From Synechococcus sp. CBW1004 (GTDB lineage: Bacteria > Cyanobacteriota > Cyanobacteriia > PCC-6307 > Cyanobiaceae): DNA of 64,000 nt. The position numbers and the translations under genes were made by a program. The number at the start of each line of letters is the position of its first letter. Position 1 is the first letter of the stretch. Shown in pieces: positions 8,153 to 18,139 of the stretch. The notes under the pieces were generated by a model that was not told the DNA's origin, did not search any database, and worked only from the letters and a program-made list of their open reading frames with translations. The stretch is from the NCBI RefSeq assembly GCF_015840715.1, contig NZ_CP060397.1, forward strand, positions 2,066,686 to 2,130,685. Direction: 5' to 3'.

Positions 8153-9627
8153 GGCGGGCTCAGGGCGAGAGGGTGAGGCCGGCTGAAGGGCCGGGGCACG
8201 GGGCGGCTCCTGTCGCCACTCCGATTGCCATTGTCCCTGCTGGCCTGCCTTGATTCCGTGCTGGTGGGCAGGTCCAGCTGCAGCTGCAGGCGCCGGCCCT
8301 CCCGTTCGATCGTCAGCCTCAGCGGCACGCCATCGGGCTGCAGGCGCACGCCGCGGATCACCTGGCCGGCGTGGTCCACCGCCGTGCCATTGCATTCAAG
8401 GATGCGATCGCCGGGGCGGAGGCCGGCCGCTGCCGCTGCCGATCCCACTGCCACCCGCCGCACCCACACCGAGCCGTTGGCGCTCTCCAGGTAGGCGCCC
8501 AGCCGGGCCCGTGTCGGCGGTGGGCCGCAGCCGTCGGGCAGGGGCACCCGGGTGAGGCTGAGCTGCCGCTCCAGGCCCAGATCCGCGAGCTGGCGAGGCA
8601 CCCCATCGCCGTCCTCCAGATGGCCGCGGCCGATCAGGGCGACCACCAGCCGGCCGGGATCTCGATGATGGGCGGCCCCGATCCGCTCGGCCATCGCCCG
8701 GTCGCGCAGCAGCTGGCTGTCGAGGAAGCGCTGCAGGTCACTGGCCTCGGCGGCGCTCAGGGAGGCATCAGCCACGCCGGTGGCCCTGGTCGCACCACTG
8801 GGGCCGTTCGAGGCCGGGGGGCGGGCGCCAGCGGAGGTCGCTCTGTCGGTTGCGCCTGGCTGAGCCACTGGCGTTGGGAGGCCGGGGATCCCGGGGGTGC
8901 CATGGGGTGGCTGGGGGGCGGTGAAGACCCGATGTCCCCGCCAGGCCATTTCCAGGCGCTTCCGGTAGGCCGGCCCGGCACTCACCGGCGTGCCGATCCC
9001 TTCACGCTCCGCGCCTGGGATGGCCGCCAGTCCCTGGCGCCGCACCCGCTTCACCAGCTCCGGTTCGGCGTTGAGCGCGAGCAGAGGCACGCCCTGCTGG
9101 CGGGCCCAGCGCAGCAGGGGCAGGTAGAGATCGGGATCATGGCCCCAGACCTCCTGCCAGCCCACCTGGTTGAGGAATGCCTCCTCGTTGATCTTGCCGG
9201 CGCTGTAGCGATCCAGGACCGCCTGACGGGCGGCCGGCACCATCTCCAGCCCCAGGCTCAGCCGCAGGCGGCGCTGACGGACGGCCTCCAGGGTGGCGAG
9301 CTGCCAGGCGTGGTCGGCGCGGCTGGTGTGGATCTCGCCGAGCAGCAGGGCGTCGAGCCCTGGCAGGGCGGACCGCAGGCGGGAGACCTGGGCCTCGATG
9401 GCGCCCTGGGCCGCGGCGCAGCGGGCGGACAGCGCGCTGGCGTCGGCCCCCTCTCCGGACAGGGGCCGCGCTGCACTGGCGGCGGATCCAGCCCAGCCGG
9501 GCCTGGCCTGAGCGGCCGCCAAGAGCAGCATCGCCAGGGTGAGGCCTCGCAGCTGTCGCCGCGCCGACCCTGCCCGCGACACAGCAGCGCGGTGGAGAGG
9601 AGCGGCGAAAGGGACAGCTGCCCTCAT
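8149..9627 (-). CDS. ChaN-family (haem-binding lipoprotein-like) protein with PDZ domain
   Basis: A 492-residue exported protein. A signal peptide (about residues 24-47, [19 protein letters not shown]) is followed by the ChaN domain: [18 protein letters not shown] (94-111), [19 protein letters not shown] and a C-terminal [18 protein letters not shown] proline/alanine-rich insertion of about 60 residues separates the two halves. A PDZ domain near residues 385-465 ([20 protein letters not shown]) follows. ChaN homologues bind haem in iron-related loci; PDZ fusion suggests a role in envelope proteolysis or scaffolding. It is translationally coupled to cysC by a 4-base overlap. Confidence 0.85.
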   Translation of the reverse strand: MRAAVPFAAPLHRAAVSRAGSARRQLRGLTLAMLLLAAAQARPGWAGSAASAARPLSGEGADASALSARCAAAQGAIEAQVSRLRSALPGLDALLLGEIHTSRADHAWQLATLEAVRQRRLRLSLGLEMVPAARQAVLDRYSAGKINEEAFLNQVGWQEVWGHDPDLYLPLLRWARQQGVPLLALNAEPELVKRVRRQGLAAIPGAEREGIGTPVSAGPAYRKRLEMAWRGHRVFTAPQPPHGTPGIPGLPTPVAQPGATDRATSAGARPPASNGPSGATRATGVADASLSAAEASDLQRFLDSQLLRDRAMAERIGAAHHRDPGRLVVALIGRGHLEDGDGVPRQLADLGLERQLSLTRVPLPDGCGPPPTRARLGAYLESANGSVWVRRVAVGSAAAAAGLRPGDRILECNGTAVDHAGQVIRGVRLQPDGVPLRLTIEREGRRLQLQLDLPTSTESRQASRDNGNRSGDRSRPVPRPFSRPHPLALSPP

Positions 9628-9908
9628 CGCAGTGATCCTTGCGGTGATCCGTCTCCAGTCGCTCAGCCCTTGGGGAGGTTGGGCGATGGCCATCGCAGCG
9701 AAGACTCCGAGCGACGGACAAGGCCGCAGATTAGGGAGTGCCCCGCCGTCCGGACTCAGCTCCATGGCAGCCTCCTGTCGGGGGCGGGCCGCCACGGATC
9801 AGCCGGCTCCGGATCGGGCCGCTGCGCTGGCACCTCCTGCGACGGTTGCCGCCGTTCGCAGCTCCCCCAGGCCAGACTCGCGGTCCCTGGTCCCGTTTCC
9901 CGTTCGCC

Positions 9909-10574
9909 ATGGCTCCCTGGCTGATCACCGGTGCCAACCGCGGCATCGGCCTCGAGCTCTGCCGCCGGATCAGCGCTCGCGGCGATGCCGTGATCGCCGT
10001 CTGCCGCAGCAGCTCGCCGGAGCTGGACGCCCTCGGCGTGCGGGTGGAGAGCGGCATCGAACTCAGCAGCCCGGAGTCGATCGAGGCGCTGGCGGGCCGG
10101 CTGGCAGGCCTGACCCTCGCGGGGGCCATCCTCAACGCCGGCATCCTGGAGTCGGGCCGCCTCGAGGATCTCGATCCAGACAGCATCCGTCGTCAGTTCG
10201 AGGTGAATGCCCTGGCGCCGCTGCTGCTGGCCCGCGCCCTGCTGCCCTGCCTGGCCTCCGGCTCGAAGCTGGCGCTGATCACCAGCCGCATGGGCTCGAT
10301 CGACGACAACACCTCCGGCGGGTCCTATGGCTACCGCATGTCGAAGGTTGCGCTGAACATGGCAGGCCGCTCCCTGGCCGTCGACCTGCGGCCCCGCGGC
10401 ATCGCCGTGGCGATCCTGCATCCGGGCCTGGTCAGCACCCGCATGGTGAACTTCAACCCCCAGGGCATCAGCCCGGCCCAGGCGGCCGCCGGCCTGGTGG
10501 AGCGCATCGATGGCCTGAGCCTCGAGACGTCGGGCAGCTTCTGGCACGCCAATGGGGAGCTGCTGCCGTGGTGA
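9909..10574 (+). CDS. SDR-family NAD(P)-dependent oxidoreductase
   Basis: A 221-residue classical short-chain dehydrogenase. It has the cofactor-binding ITGANRGIGLELC (residues 6-18), AILNAGIL in place of NNAG, a serine in ALITSRMGS and the catalytic YRMSK. The tail AILHPGLVSTRM is the usual PG motif. The substrate cannot be inferred. It is a solitary gene, convergent with the eIF1-like gene. Confidence 0.92.
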   Translation: MAPWLITGANRGIGLELCRRISARGDAVIAVCRSSSPELDALGVRVESGIELSSPESIEALAGRLAGLTLAGAILNAGILESGRLEDLDPDSIRRQFEVNALAPLLLARALLPCLASGSKLALITSRMGSIDDNTSGGSYGYRMSKVALNMAGRSLAVDLRPRGIAVAILHPGLVSTRMVNFNPQGISPAQAAAGLVERIDGLSLETSGSFWHANGELLPW

Positions 10575-10641
10575 GGCGGGCGGTCGCCAGTCCCCCGCCG
10601 CTGGAGCGCGATCGCAGGCTCTGGCAGGGCGCCGCCGGGGT

Positions 10642-10977
10642 TCAGCCGCCCGCCTGTTTCGGCCGGTAGCCCGCCTGCTCCAGCGCCGCCAGGGCCGCGG
10701 CCACCTGGTCGCCCTGCAGCTCGATCACTCCGTCCTTGAGGGTGCCGCCGGTGCCGGCCGCCGCCTTGAGCTGCTTGAGCAGGCCCTTGAGCTCAGTCTC
10801 CGGGGCTTCCAGTCCCGTGATCGCCGTCACCAGCTTGCCGCCCTTGCCCGCCTTGGTGCGCTGCACCCGCACCCGCTGCTGTGCCTTCGGAGTGCCTGGT
10901 CCAGCGGTGGTCGGCCGCTGCTGGGCGGCGGCATTGCTGAGGCCGCTGAACTCCTGCCAGCCTCCTTTCTTGGCCAT
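10642..10977 (-). CDS. yciH: eIF1/SUI1-like translation factor
   Basis: A 111-residue protein of the bacterial SUI1/YciH family, thought to influence start-codon selection. It starts MAKKGGWQEFSGL, carries the conserved KAGKGGKLVTAITGLE and LKQLKAAAGTGGTLKDGVIE segments, and ends GYRPKQAGG. The ATG at 10977 is chosen because the SUI1 family begins there; the open frame upstream belongs to a PIN-domain fragment fused in frame by chance. Confidence 0.9.
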   Translation of the reverse strand: MAKKGGWQEFSGLSNAAAQQRPTTAGPGTPKAQQRVRVQRTKAGKGGKLVTAITGLEAPETELKGLLKQLKAAAGTGGTLKDGVIELQGDQVAAALAALEQAGYRPKQAGG

Positions 10978-11142
10978 CCACCCCGACTGCTGCTCAGGGG
11001 ATTCTGGAGGGCCGCAGCCACTGCGCCGCGCGGCCGCCACCAGGCGTTCATCCGCGGTCAGCAGCACGGCCCCATGCCGCTGGGCCAGCGCCAGAGACGT
11101 GGCGTCGTAGACGCTCAGGCCCTGCTGCTGAGCGAGCTTCAA
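10978..11142 (-). pseudogene. C-terminal fragment of a PIN-domain (VapC-like) toxin
   Basis: The 55 codons read KLAQQQGLSVYDATSLALAQ, then a block ending LLTADERLVAAARR, the typical C-terminal half of a VapC toxin with the Asp in VYDA and TADERL. The N-terminal catalytic half is missing: upstream sequence is the end of the O-methyltransferase. The remnant begins at the methyltransferase stop (TTG at 11142 overlaps it) and runs in frame into yciH, so it may be translated as an extension or not at all. Confidence 0.72.
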
Positions 11143-12191
11143 TCCGCCCTCACCGCCTCCACCACGCTCACCGCCGACGCGGTGGGCACGATGCGGCTGA
11201 GCCGGAGCCCGGCGCTCTCCAGCAGCTGGGCGTACTCCCCGGGGGTGCGCTCGCGCCCGCCTTCGCTCATCACGAGCATGTTCAGATCCAGCAACTTGCC
11301 GGGGAACGGGCCATTGCCGGGAGGGATCACCTGCTCGACGATCAGCACCCGACCGGCGGGATCCATCGCGGCGCGGATGTGGCCGAGGATCGTGCGGCAG
11401 GCGTCATCACCCCAGTCGTGAATGATGTGCTTGAGCAGATAGGCATCGGCACCTGAGGGCACCGAGCGGAAGAAGTCGCCGCCCTCGACACGCAGCCGGT
11501 CGCTCAGCTCGGCAGGCGGCGCCACCGGCGCCACCACCTCCGGCTGATCGAACAGGGTGCCCTGCAGCCCGGGTGTGGCCCGCAGCACCCGCTGCAGCAG
11601 CGCTCCGCGGCCGCCGCCCACATCCACCAGCCGGCGGATGCCGCTGAAGTCGAAGGCCGCCAGCAGCGCCTCGGTCTCCTGGCGCGAGAAGTCCGTCATC
11701 GCCCCGTCGAAGATGGCGCCGCGCTCCGGGTTCTGCTGATACCAGGCGAACACCGAGCAGCCGTAGCGATGCTGGAAGGCGTTCTCCCCAGTGCGCACGC
11801 TGCGAAGCAGATCGGCCCAGCTGAGGTAGTGCTCCTCGCCGAGCATCCGTGCGAACTGCCGCAGCGACTGGGGGTGATCGCTGCGCAGCAGCTCTGCCAG
11901 TGGCGTCAGGGCGAAGCGGCGCGGGGCCGTCTCCTCGAAGATGCCCAGGCTGGCCAGGCCCCGCAGCAGCCGGAACAGCGTGTCGGCCTCGGCGCCGCAG
12001 GCCAGCGCCAGCGCCTCGCAGTCCCGCTCGCCGCCGACCAGCTGGTCCGCCAGACCCAGCTCGGCGGCCACGTGGATCATCTGTGTCACCCAGGCGCCGC
12101 TGGCCATCGCCATCAGCTGCTCGCCGGGGCTGAGTTCGGGGGGCATGGCGGGGGCTGCTGCGGGGATGGCCCGCTCTAGCGTCGCCACCAC
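11139..12191 (-). CDS. SAM-dependent O-methyltransferase (COMT/ASMT-like)
   Basis: A 350-residue class I methyltransferase of the plant/Streptomyces O-methyltransferase type. An N-terminal winged-helix dimerisation domain (about 20-110, GEQLMAMASGAWVTQMIHVA) precedes the SAM site LVDVGGGRGALLQRV (about 187-201) and the catalytic-His motif LLKHIIHDWGDDAC. Members methylate hydroxyls of small aromatic or polyketide-like molecules; the substrate is unknown. The start is GTG at 12191, with an ATG inside (MPPELSPGEQ) as an alternative. It is divergent from the porin gene. No biosynthetic cluster is visible around it. Confidence 0.9.
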   Translation of the reverse strand: MVATLERAIPAAAPAMPPELSPGEQLMAMASGAWVTQMIHVAAELGLADQLVGGERDCEALALACGAEADTLFRLLRGLASLGIFEETAPRRFALTPLAELLRSDHPQSLRQFARMLGEEHYLSWADLLRSVRTGENAFQHRYGCSVFAWYQQNPERGAIFDGAMTDFSRQETEALLAAFDFSGIRRLVDVGGGRGALLQRVLRATPGLQGTLFDQPEVVAPVAPPAELSDRLRVEGGDFFRSVPSGADAYLLKHIIHDWGDDACRTILGHIRAAMDPAGRVLIVEQVIPPGNGPFPGKLLDLNMLVMSEGGRERTPGEYAQLLESAGLRLSRIVPTASAVSVVEAVRAD

Positions 12192-12297
12192 GCTCTGTCA
12201 GCCCGCCGGAGCACCTGCCTATCGTCGGCGCCATCCGGGCCCGCTGCGAGGCGGCCCCTGTGTCCGCCGGCCGCCGGCGCCCCGATGTTCCTCGGCA

Positions 12298-14027
12298 GTG
12301 TCTGACCTTCGGCCTGGTGCGCGGTTTGCTGCGCTGTCGCTGGCGGCCACCCTGCTGTCGGCGCAGGCCCTGCCTGTGCCCGCTTCCCACGCCGGCGTGA
12401 CCCCCGGCCCGGAGGCGGCATTCTCGGCGCCGGCTGCTGCGCCGGCCCCGGTGGAGCGAGCGGTCCGGGGTCTGCCGGCAGCGGCGGAGCTGAGCCCGCA
12501 GGAGTGGCCCCACCAGGCCCTGCGCGAGCTGATCCGGACGGGGGGATGCACCGGGTCCGCGCTGCGCGACCTGCTGGATGCCGGTGTATCGATCAACCGC
12601 GATGAGGCGGCGCTGCTGCTGCAGGCCTGCCTGGCGAACCCGGAGCTGGTGGCCACGGAGCCGCTTCGGCGCCTGCAGTGGGAGTTCGCCCCGGAGCTGG
12701 CCCGCCTGCAGGGTCGTGTCGATGGCCTGGAGGCGCGGCTGGCGGAGCTGGACGCCACCCGTTTCTCGCCCATCACCAGCCTGCGCGGCGATGTGCGCTG
12801 GTGGCTCGGCGGGGTGGGGTACGGCGGCAATCAGATCAACCGCGCCGCCAACAGCTACGGCGGGCAGCCGCTGCGCGACGCCTTTGTCTTCAACACCGAC
12901 GTCCGCTTCAGCTTCACCACCAGCTTCGACGGCCAGGACCTGCTCCGCCTGCGTCTGCGCAGCGGCAACGGCGGCTTTTCCGCCTTCCGCGCCGACCTGG
13001 CGCCGACCCTGCGTCTGAGTGGCCTGTCGCCCGGCTGCTCCGCGTCGAGGCCGGAGGCCTGCCGCAACGACCTGCTCCAGCTCGACAAGTTCTTCTACCA
13101 GCGGCCGCTGGGCCCGAACTGGCGGGTGACGCTGGGCAGCCGCGTCAACCAGAAGGACATGATCGCCATCTGGCCGGCGGCCTTCGACGACAACGAGATC
13201 CTGCTGTCGCTGTTCAGCAAGGGCGGGGCGCCCGGCGCCTACAGCGATGTCAAGGGTGCCGGCCTGGGCTTCTACTGGACCCAGCGCACCGATGCCGATG
13301 CCGGGGTCGGCTGGGTGGTGAGCGCCGTCACGGTGGCCGGTGCTCCCGCCAGCGGTGACCCCGCCGAGGGCGGTCTGTTCAGCGCCGGCTCGCGCGGGGC
13401 GAGCAGTCTGCAGCTGGGTTACCAGGCCGGCAGCTGGGCCGCGGCGGCGATCTACACCCTCAACCAGGCCGGAGCCCTCGACCGGGCCGGCCTCACACCG
13501 CTGGCGGCAGAGACCTGGCCCAGCAGCCAGCCCGGTCTCGGCGGCCATGTGCATGCGTTCGCCCTCACCGGCTTCTGGGTGCCCCTGCGCAGCGGCTGGT
13601 TCCCCGCCCTGACGCTGGGCGCCGGCTTCAATCGCGCGGTCTACAGCGGCGAGGATGGGACGGTGGGTGGACGGAGGCCACCGCAGCTCGCCGAGAGCCA
13701 GTCGTGGATGGTGGGGCTCAACTGGTACGACGTGCTGGTCTCTGGCAGCGAGCTGGCCTTCGCCATCGGCAGCCCGGTGTCCGTCAGTCGCTACCGCAAT
13801 GCCGAGGGCCAGCAGGGGGCGGCCGACCGTTCGCTGCAGATGGAGCTCTGGTATCGCCTCCAGCCGACGGACTGGTTGACGATCACCCCGGGCGTCTTCT
13901 GGCTGCCCCGTCCCCGTGGTCAGCTCACGGCCGCCGGCACCGCCTGGGACACCACCCCCCTGCCCCGGGACAGGGCGCCACCTTCTCGGCCTTCGGGGCC
14001 GTGCTCAAGCTGCGCTTCCGCTTCTGA
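12298..14027 (+). pseudogene. Cyanobacterial iron-uptake-type porin, C-terminus frameshifted
   Basis: An exported outer-membrane porin. A signal peptide begins at GTG 12298 (RFAALSLAATLLSAQA), followed by a degenerate SLH-like segment (WPHQALRELIRTGGCTG), a coiled-coil (LARLQGRVDGLEARLAELDA) and a beta-barrel with repeated amphipathic strands. The reading frame fails near 13960: after a run of six C (13955-13960) the barrel's final strand GATFSAFGAVLKLRFRF, with the required terminal Phe, is in another frame and stops at 14027. One extra C restores a 576-residue porin. As written, translation would run on in the wrong frame to 14247. Confidence 0.85.
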
Positions 14028-14033
14028 AACGCC

Positions 14034-14615
14034 ATGCCCCGCCCGTTCACGCCACGCCTTCTGCCAGGGCGCCGTCGTGCCATCCCTGTGGCACTCGCTG
14101 TTCTGCTGCTGGCCGGTGGCGCGGCGGCGGCTCCGGCCAGGGTGTCGTCCGCCGCCGAGCGCCTGCGCGCCTGGGGGGATGGACAGCGGCTGGAGCTGCT
14201 GCCGCTGCGGCAGAGCAGCCGCGAGGTGCTGGCCCGCAGTCAGGTGATGCTGCTGATCCGTCCCCATGATCTGCCGCGCGCCTACGGGGAGCTGCTGCTG
14301 CTGCCGCCGCCCACGCTCGACGCCCTGGTCCTGTCACGGCAGCTGCGCCTCTGCCGCATCGAAACCCCCGGCCGGCGCGGCACGGTCCGCTGCCTCGAGC
14401 GGCTGCCCCTGGTCGTCGAGGTGCGTCGCGAACAGCTGCTGCTGCGGCCGCAGCAGCAGCTGGAGCCCGACGGGGCCTACGGCCTGGAGCTGCTGCTGCG
14501 CAATCCCCTCCAGCAGGGGTTTCATCCGCTGCGCCTGTTCGGTCTCACGCCGGAGCGTCCCGAGCCCACCTATGTGGGCACCTGGCTGCTGCAGACGGAT
14601 GTCGTCACGGACTGA
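14034..14615 (+). CDS. Secreted hypothetical protein, possibly DUF2808-like
   Basis: A 193-residue protein with a basic N-terminus and signal peptide (about residues 16-33, PVALAVLLLAGGAAAAPA). The body is Leu/Arg-rich beta-type sequence with one Cys pair (LCRIETPGRRGTVRCLE). The end, RNPLQQGFHPLRLFGLTP and PTYVGTWLL, resembles the C-terminal pattern of cyanobacterial DUF2808 secreted proteins, but the match is by eye only. It starts 7 bases after the corrected porin stop, so the two are probably co-transcribed. Confidence 0.7.
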   Translation: MPRPFTPRLLPGRRRAIPVALAVLLLAGGAAAAPARVSSAAERLRAWGDGQRLELLPLRQSSREVLARSQVMLLIRPHDLPRAYGELLLLPPPTLDALVLSRQLRLCRIETPGRRGTVRCLERLPLVVEVRREQLLLRPQQQLEPDGAYGLELLLRNPLQQGFHPLRLFGLTPERPEPTYVGTWLLQTDVVTD

Positions 14616-14676
14616 GCCGCTCCGCCCAGGCCTCCTGCCTACTGTGTGAGCTCATCAGCCGCCGCCGGACCGCGCC

Positions 14677-15951
14677 GTGACCAGCACCGTTCCTCCGCTC
14701 GCCTCGTCCGGCTCCGCCCCCGATCCCGCCGGTCTGGCACCCGCGGCACGCCCTGACGCTCTGGGGCGCTTCGGCATCTTCGGCGGCCAGTACGTGCCCG
14801 AAACCCTGATGCCGGCCCTGGCGGAACTGGAGGCCGCCGCGGCGGAGGCCTGGGCCGATCCCGCCTTCACCACGCGCCTCAACCATCTGCTGCGCGATTA
14901 CGTCGGCCGGCCCAGCCCGCTGTACGAGGCCGAACGGCTCAGCGAGCACTACCGCCGCGCCGAGGGCGGTCCGCGCATCTGGCTGAAGCGCGAAGACCTG
15001 AATCACACCGGCGCCCACAAGATCAACAACGCCCTCGGCCAGGCGCTGCTGGCCCTGCGCATGGGCAAGAAGCGGATCATCGCCGAGACCGGCGCCGGAC
15101 AGCATGGGGTCGCGACCGCCACCGTCTGCGCCCGCTTCGGGCTGGAGTGCGTCATCTACATGGGCGCCGAGGACATGCGCCGTCAGGCGCTGAACGTGTT
15201 CCGCATGCGCCTGCTGGGGGCCACGGTGCAGCCGGTCACCGCCGGCACCGCCACCCTCAAGGACGCCACCAGCGAGGCGATCCGCGACTGGGTGACCAAC
15301 GTCGAGTCCACCCATTACATCCTCGGTTCGGTGGCCGGTCCGCACCCCTACCCGATGCTGGTGCGCGACTTCCACGCCGTCATCGGTGAGGAGGCCAGGC
15401 AGCAGTGCCAGCAGGCCTTCGGGCGCCTGCCGGATGTGCTGGTCGCCTGTGTCGGTGGCGGCTCCAACGCCATGGGCCTGTTCCATCCGTTCGTGCAGGA
15501 CACCTCGGTGCGGCTGATCGGCGTCGAGGCGGCCGGTGAGGGCGTGGCCAGCGGCCGCCATGCCGCCACGATCACCGAGGGGCGTGTCGGTGTGCTCCAT
15601 GGCGCCATGAGTCTGCTGCTGCAGGACGGCGAGGGCCAGGTGATGGAGGCCCATTCCATCAGCGCCGGTCTCGATTACCCCGGTGTGGGCCCGGAGCACA
15701 GCTATCTCAAGGGCATCGGCCGCGCTGAATATGCCGCCGTCACCGACGACGAGGCCCTCGACGCTCTGCAGCTGATATGTCGGCTGGAGGGCATCATTCC
15801 TGCCCTCGAGACGGCCCATGCCTTCGCCTGGCTGGAGAAGCTCTGCCCCACCCTCGCCCCCGGCACCGAGGTGGTGGTCAATCTCTCGGGTCGCGGCGAC
15901 AAGGACGTCAACACCGTGGCCGACCGGCTGGGAGATCGACTCGGGGGCTGA
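14677..15951 (+). CDS. trpB: Tryptophan synthase beta subunit
   Basis: A 424-residue TrpB that condenses indole and serine. The PLP lysine is K115 in [25 protein letters not shown], the phosphate-binding [27 protein letters not shown] and the C-terminal [12 protein letters not shown] are present. The start is GTG at 14677; the first about 28 residues are a low-complexity Pro/Ala extension before [15 protein letters not shown]. trpA is not adjacent, as is common in cyanobacteria. Confidence 0.96.
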   Translation: MTSTVPPLASSGSAPDPAGLAPAARPDALGRFGIFGGQYVPETLMPALAELEAAAAEAWADPAFTTRLNHLLRDYVGRPSPLYEAERLSEHYRRAEGGPRIWLKREDLNHTGAHKINNALGQALLALRMGKKRIIAETGAGQHGVATATVCARFGLECVIYMGAEDMRRQALNVFRMRLLGATVQPVTAGTATLKDATSEAIRDWVTNVESTHYILGSVAGPHPYPMLVRDFHAVIGEEARQQCQQAFGRLPDVLVACVGGGSNAMGLFHPFVQDTSVRLIGVEAAGEGVASGRHAATITEGRVGVLHGAMSLLLQDGEGQVMEAHSISAGLDYPGVGPEHSYLKGIGRAEYAAVTDDEALDALQLICRLEGIIPALETAHAFAWLEKLCPTLAPGTEVVVNLSGRGDKDVNTVADRLGDRLGG

Positions 15952-16062
15952 GGCCTCTTCTGACCGCGGGACCTCCCGATCTCCGAGGGGCCGTCGAGGG
16001 CTGGCCTGGAGCCAGAACCGTCCCCCGCTCCCGGGGCGCCGAGCTGTGACGGATCCGGCTCT

Positions 16063-16878
16063 TCAGAGGGGATCCTGCTCCCAGCTGAAACGCGGCAGGC
16101 GCTGCACGCTTTCCCGCATCGTCGTGGCCCACACTTCCATGGCCCGGATCACCTCGGGGGCATCCTTGTCCAGCTTCATCCGGCGCGACACGCGCAGGTC
16201 ACCGGCAGGCACCAGGGCGATCTCGAAGGGCGGCCCCACGGTGAGATTGGAGCGGCGCGTGATGATCTGCGACACCAGGCAGAGGCGTGCCCCATCCTCC
16301 AGCGACAGGCCTGGATGGCCGACGTAGTCGAGCGGTGGCTTGCCGTATTTGCTCTCGCCGATCTGCAGAAAGGGTGTCTCCGCCGTGGCCATCACGGCAT
16401 TGCCCTGGGGATAGATCAGGTAGAGGCCGTGGGGCTCTCCGGCGATCTGACCGCCGAGGATGAAGCTGGCCTCACCGGTGGCGCCGGCCTCCCGCAGCGA
16501 GGTGGCGAACTGTCGCTGCACCGCCACGCTGAGGTGGCCGATGTAATCCGCCACCTCGAACAGGTAGCGGGCGCTGCGCAGATCGGGCCGTTTCGGTGTC
16601 CCTTCGTTGGTCGTGGCTGCCGTTCCCCGCTCGCTCGCGCCCTGCTCAGTTGTGCCGTCGTCCACCGCCGCTGCGGCCAGGTCGCGGCGGATGCGGTTGA
16701 GCACCGCCTGGGTGGTTCCCAGATTGCCGGCCGCCATCAGCACGAACAGCCGATCGGGCGCCGGCTGGAACACATGCATCTTGCTGTAGGTGGAGATGTA
16801 ATCCACCCCGGCGTTGGTGCGCGAATCGGAGGCGAACACCAGGCCCTTCTCCAGCAGGAAGGCAACGCAGTAGGTCAT
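16063..16878 (-). CDS. Proteasome-type (Ntn-hydrolase) peptidase
   Basis: A 271-residue protein of the bacterial proteasome-like family (COG3484 type). It begins MTYCVAFLLEKGLVFASDSR; after Met removal Thr1 would be the nucleophile, with Asp17 (SDSRT) and a Lys at 32 (YSKMHVF), matching the Thr/Asp/Lys geometry of HslV and 20S beta subunits. A Thr/Glu/Ala-rich insertion lies near residues 75-100. Further blocks: LFVLMAAGNLGTTQ and FILGGQIAGEPHGLYLIYP. No HslU-like ATPase is nearby. hrcA lies 13 bases upstream on the same strand. Confidence 0.87.
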   Translation of the reverse strand: MTYCVAFLLEKGLVFASDSRTNAGVDYISTYSKMHVFQPAPDRLFVLMAAGNLGTTQAVLNRIRRDLAAAAVDDGTTEQGASERGTAATTNEGTPKRPDLRSARYLFEVADYIGHLSVAVQRQFATSLREAGATGEASFILGGQIAGEPHGLYLIYPQGNAVMATAETPFLQIGESKYGKPPLDYVGHPGLSLEDGARLCLVSQIITRRSNLTVGPPFEIALVPAGDLRVSRRMKLDKDAPEVIRAMEVWATTMRESVQRLPRFSWEQDPL

Positions 16879-16891
16879 GGCGTCTGCTCCC

Positions 16892-17917
16892 TCAGCCCAG
16901 CAGCCGCTGCAGAATCGCCGCCACGGAGCGCACCGCCGCGCCGGCGGTGGCGTAGGCCATGCGCATCGGTCCCACCAGGGCCACATGTCCCAGGTCGCCA
17001 TCACTGGTCCGATAGGGAGCCTGGACCACGGCACAGGCCGCCAGCGCGGCATGGGGATGCTCGCTGCCGATCCAGATGTGGTCCGCCGGAGTCTCCAGCG
17101 GGGGAGGCAGCTCCGAGGCGGAGGCCAGGGGGCCCAGCACCTGCTCGGGGCGATGTTCCACGAGCTGCACCAGGGGCAGCAGCGCCGCCGTGCGACTGAA
17201 CTCCGGCTGGGCCAGCAGGCCCCCCAGGCCGGCCGCCACCACACCCTCCGGTTCGGCGCCACCGCGCCGCTCCAGATCCTCCAGGCCCTGGCGCAGCACG
17301 GCCCCGCCGGTGCGCAGCTCCTCCGGCAGCCGCTCCCAGGCGATGTGTCCGCCGCCCTGGCGCAGGCTGTCGTTGGCCCAGCGCTCCAGGATCGCCAGGT
17401 TGGCCTCGGCCTCCAGCGGCAGGCGCAGGTTGAGGCTGCTGGTCAGCGCCGGTCCCTGCACCAGGAACACCAGCAAGCGGTCGCGGCTGGGCACCAGGCG
17501 CAGGGCCTGAAGCTGGGGTCGCTGCCGCTGGGGCCGGCTGATCAGGCTGAGGAGGCCGGTGAGGTCCGAGAGGCGTCGGGCCAGGTGGCGCAGGAGGTCG
17601 TCGAGGGCGGCCCACTGCAGGCTGATGCCAGCCAGCTCCCGCTCCAGCTGGCGGGCGGCGGAGCCGGGCTCCGGCAGCAGCTGATCGACATAGAGGCGAT
17701 AGCCCTGCTGGCTGGGGATGCGGCCGGCGGAGGTGTGGGGCTGGGTGAGCAGGCCGCGCTGCTCGAGGGCTCCCATCGCCGAGCGCACCGTGGCCGGGCT
17801 GGCGGTGAGGCCGAAGCGACGCACCAGCGTGCGGCTTCCCACCGGCTCCACCGTGTCGACGTAGTGGCGCACTGTGGCACGCAGGACGTCCTGTTGGCGG
17901 CGCGGCAGGGGATCCAA
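16892..17917 (-). CDS. hrcA: Heat-inducible transcription repressor HrcA
   Basis: HrcA represses heat-shock genes by binding CIRCE operators and responds to GroEL. The winged-helix domain (RRQQDVLRATVRHYVDT, PVGSRTLVRRFGL, SPATVRSAMGALEQRG, HTSAGRIPSQQGYRLYVDQL) and the C-terminal GAF-like domain ending VALVGPMRMAYATAGAAVRS are clear. The start is uncertain: a TTG at 17917 gives 341 residues beginning MDPLPRRQQ, the usual family N-terminus. The frame stays open to 18049, which would add a non-conserved leader. It probably shares a transcript with the proteasome-like gene 13 bases downstream. Confidence 0.92.
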   Translation of the reverse strand: MDPLPRRQQDVLRATVRHYVDTVEPVGSRTLVRRFGLTASPATVRSAMGALEQRGLLTQPHTSAGRIPSQQGYRLYVDQLLPEPGSAARQLERELAGISLQWAALDDLLRHLARRLSDLTGLLSLISRPQRQRPQLQALRLVPSRDRLLVFLVQGPALTSSLNLRLPLEAEANLAILERWANDSLRQGGGHIAWERLPEELRTGGAVLRQGLEDLERRGGAEPEGVVAAGLGGLLAQPEFSRTAALLPLVQLVEHRPEQVLGPLASASELPPPLETPADHIWIGSEHPHAALAACAVVQAPYRTSDGDLGHVALVGPMRMAYATAGAAVRSVAAILQRLLG

Positions 17918-18139
17918 GCCGAGGAGTAGCGAGGCGAAGAGGTGCGTGGATCGTAGGGAGGTCGCCGCGGGCCCGGAGAACGGCGGCACCAACCGTTGTG
18001 GCTCCGTGGCGCATCGCCGTGCCGGCGAGGGTATTGCGGGTCGCGCCAACCGCAGGACTCATCCGCAGGACTGGCCGGCTGTCTGTCCGCCCGGGGGGGG
18101 CGCCGGAATGCCAGCGCCGCTTCGCAGTCGCCTGCGCCG

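Noticed and set aside
13914-14247. Extended C-terminus of the porin (CCRCG-rich tail)
   Set aside because: It is the wrong-frame read-through of the next gene; the beta-strand ending in Phe lies in the other frame.
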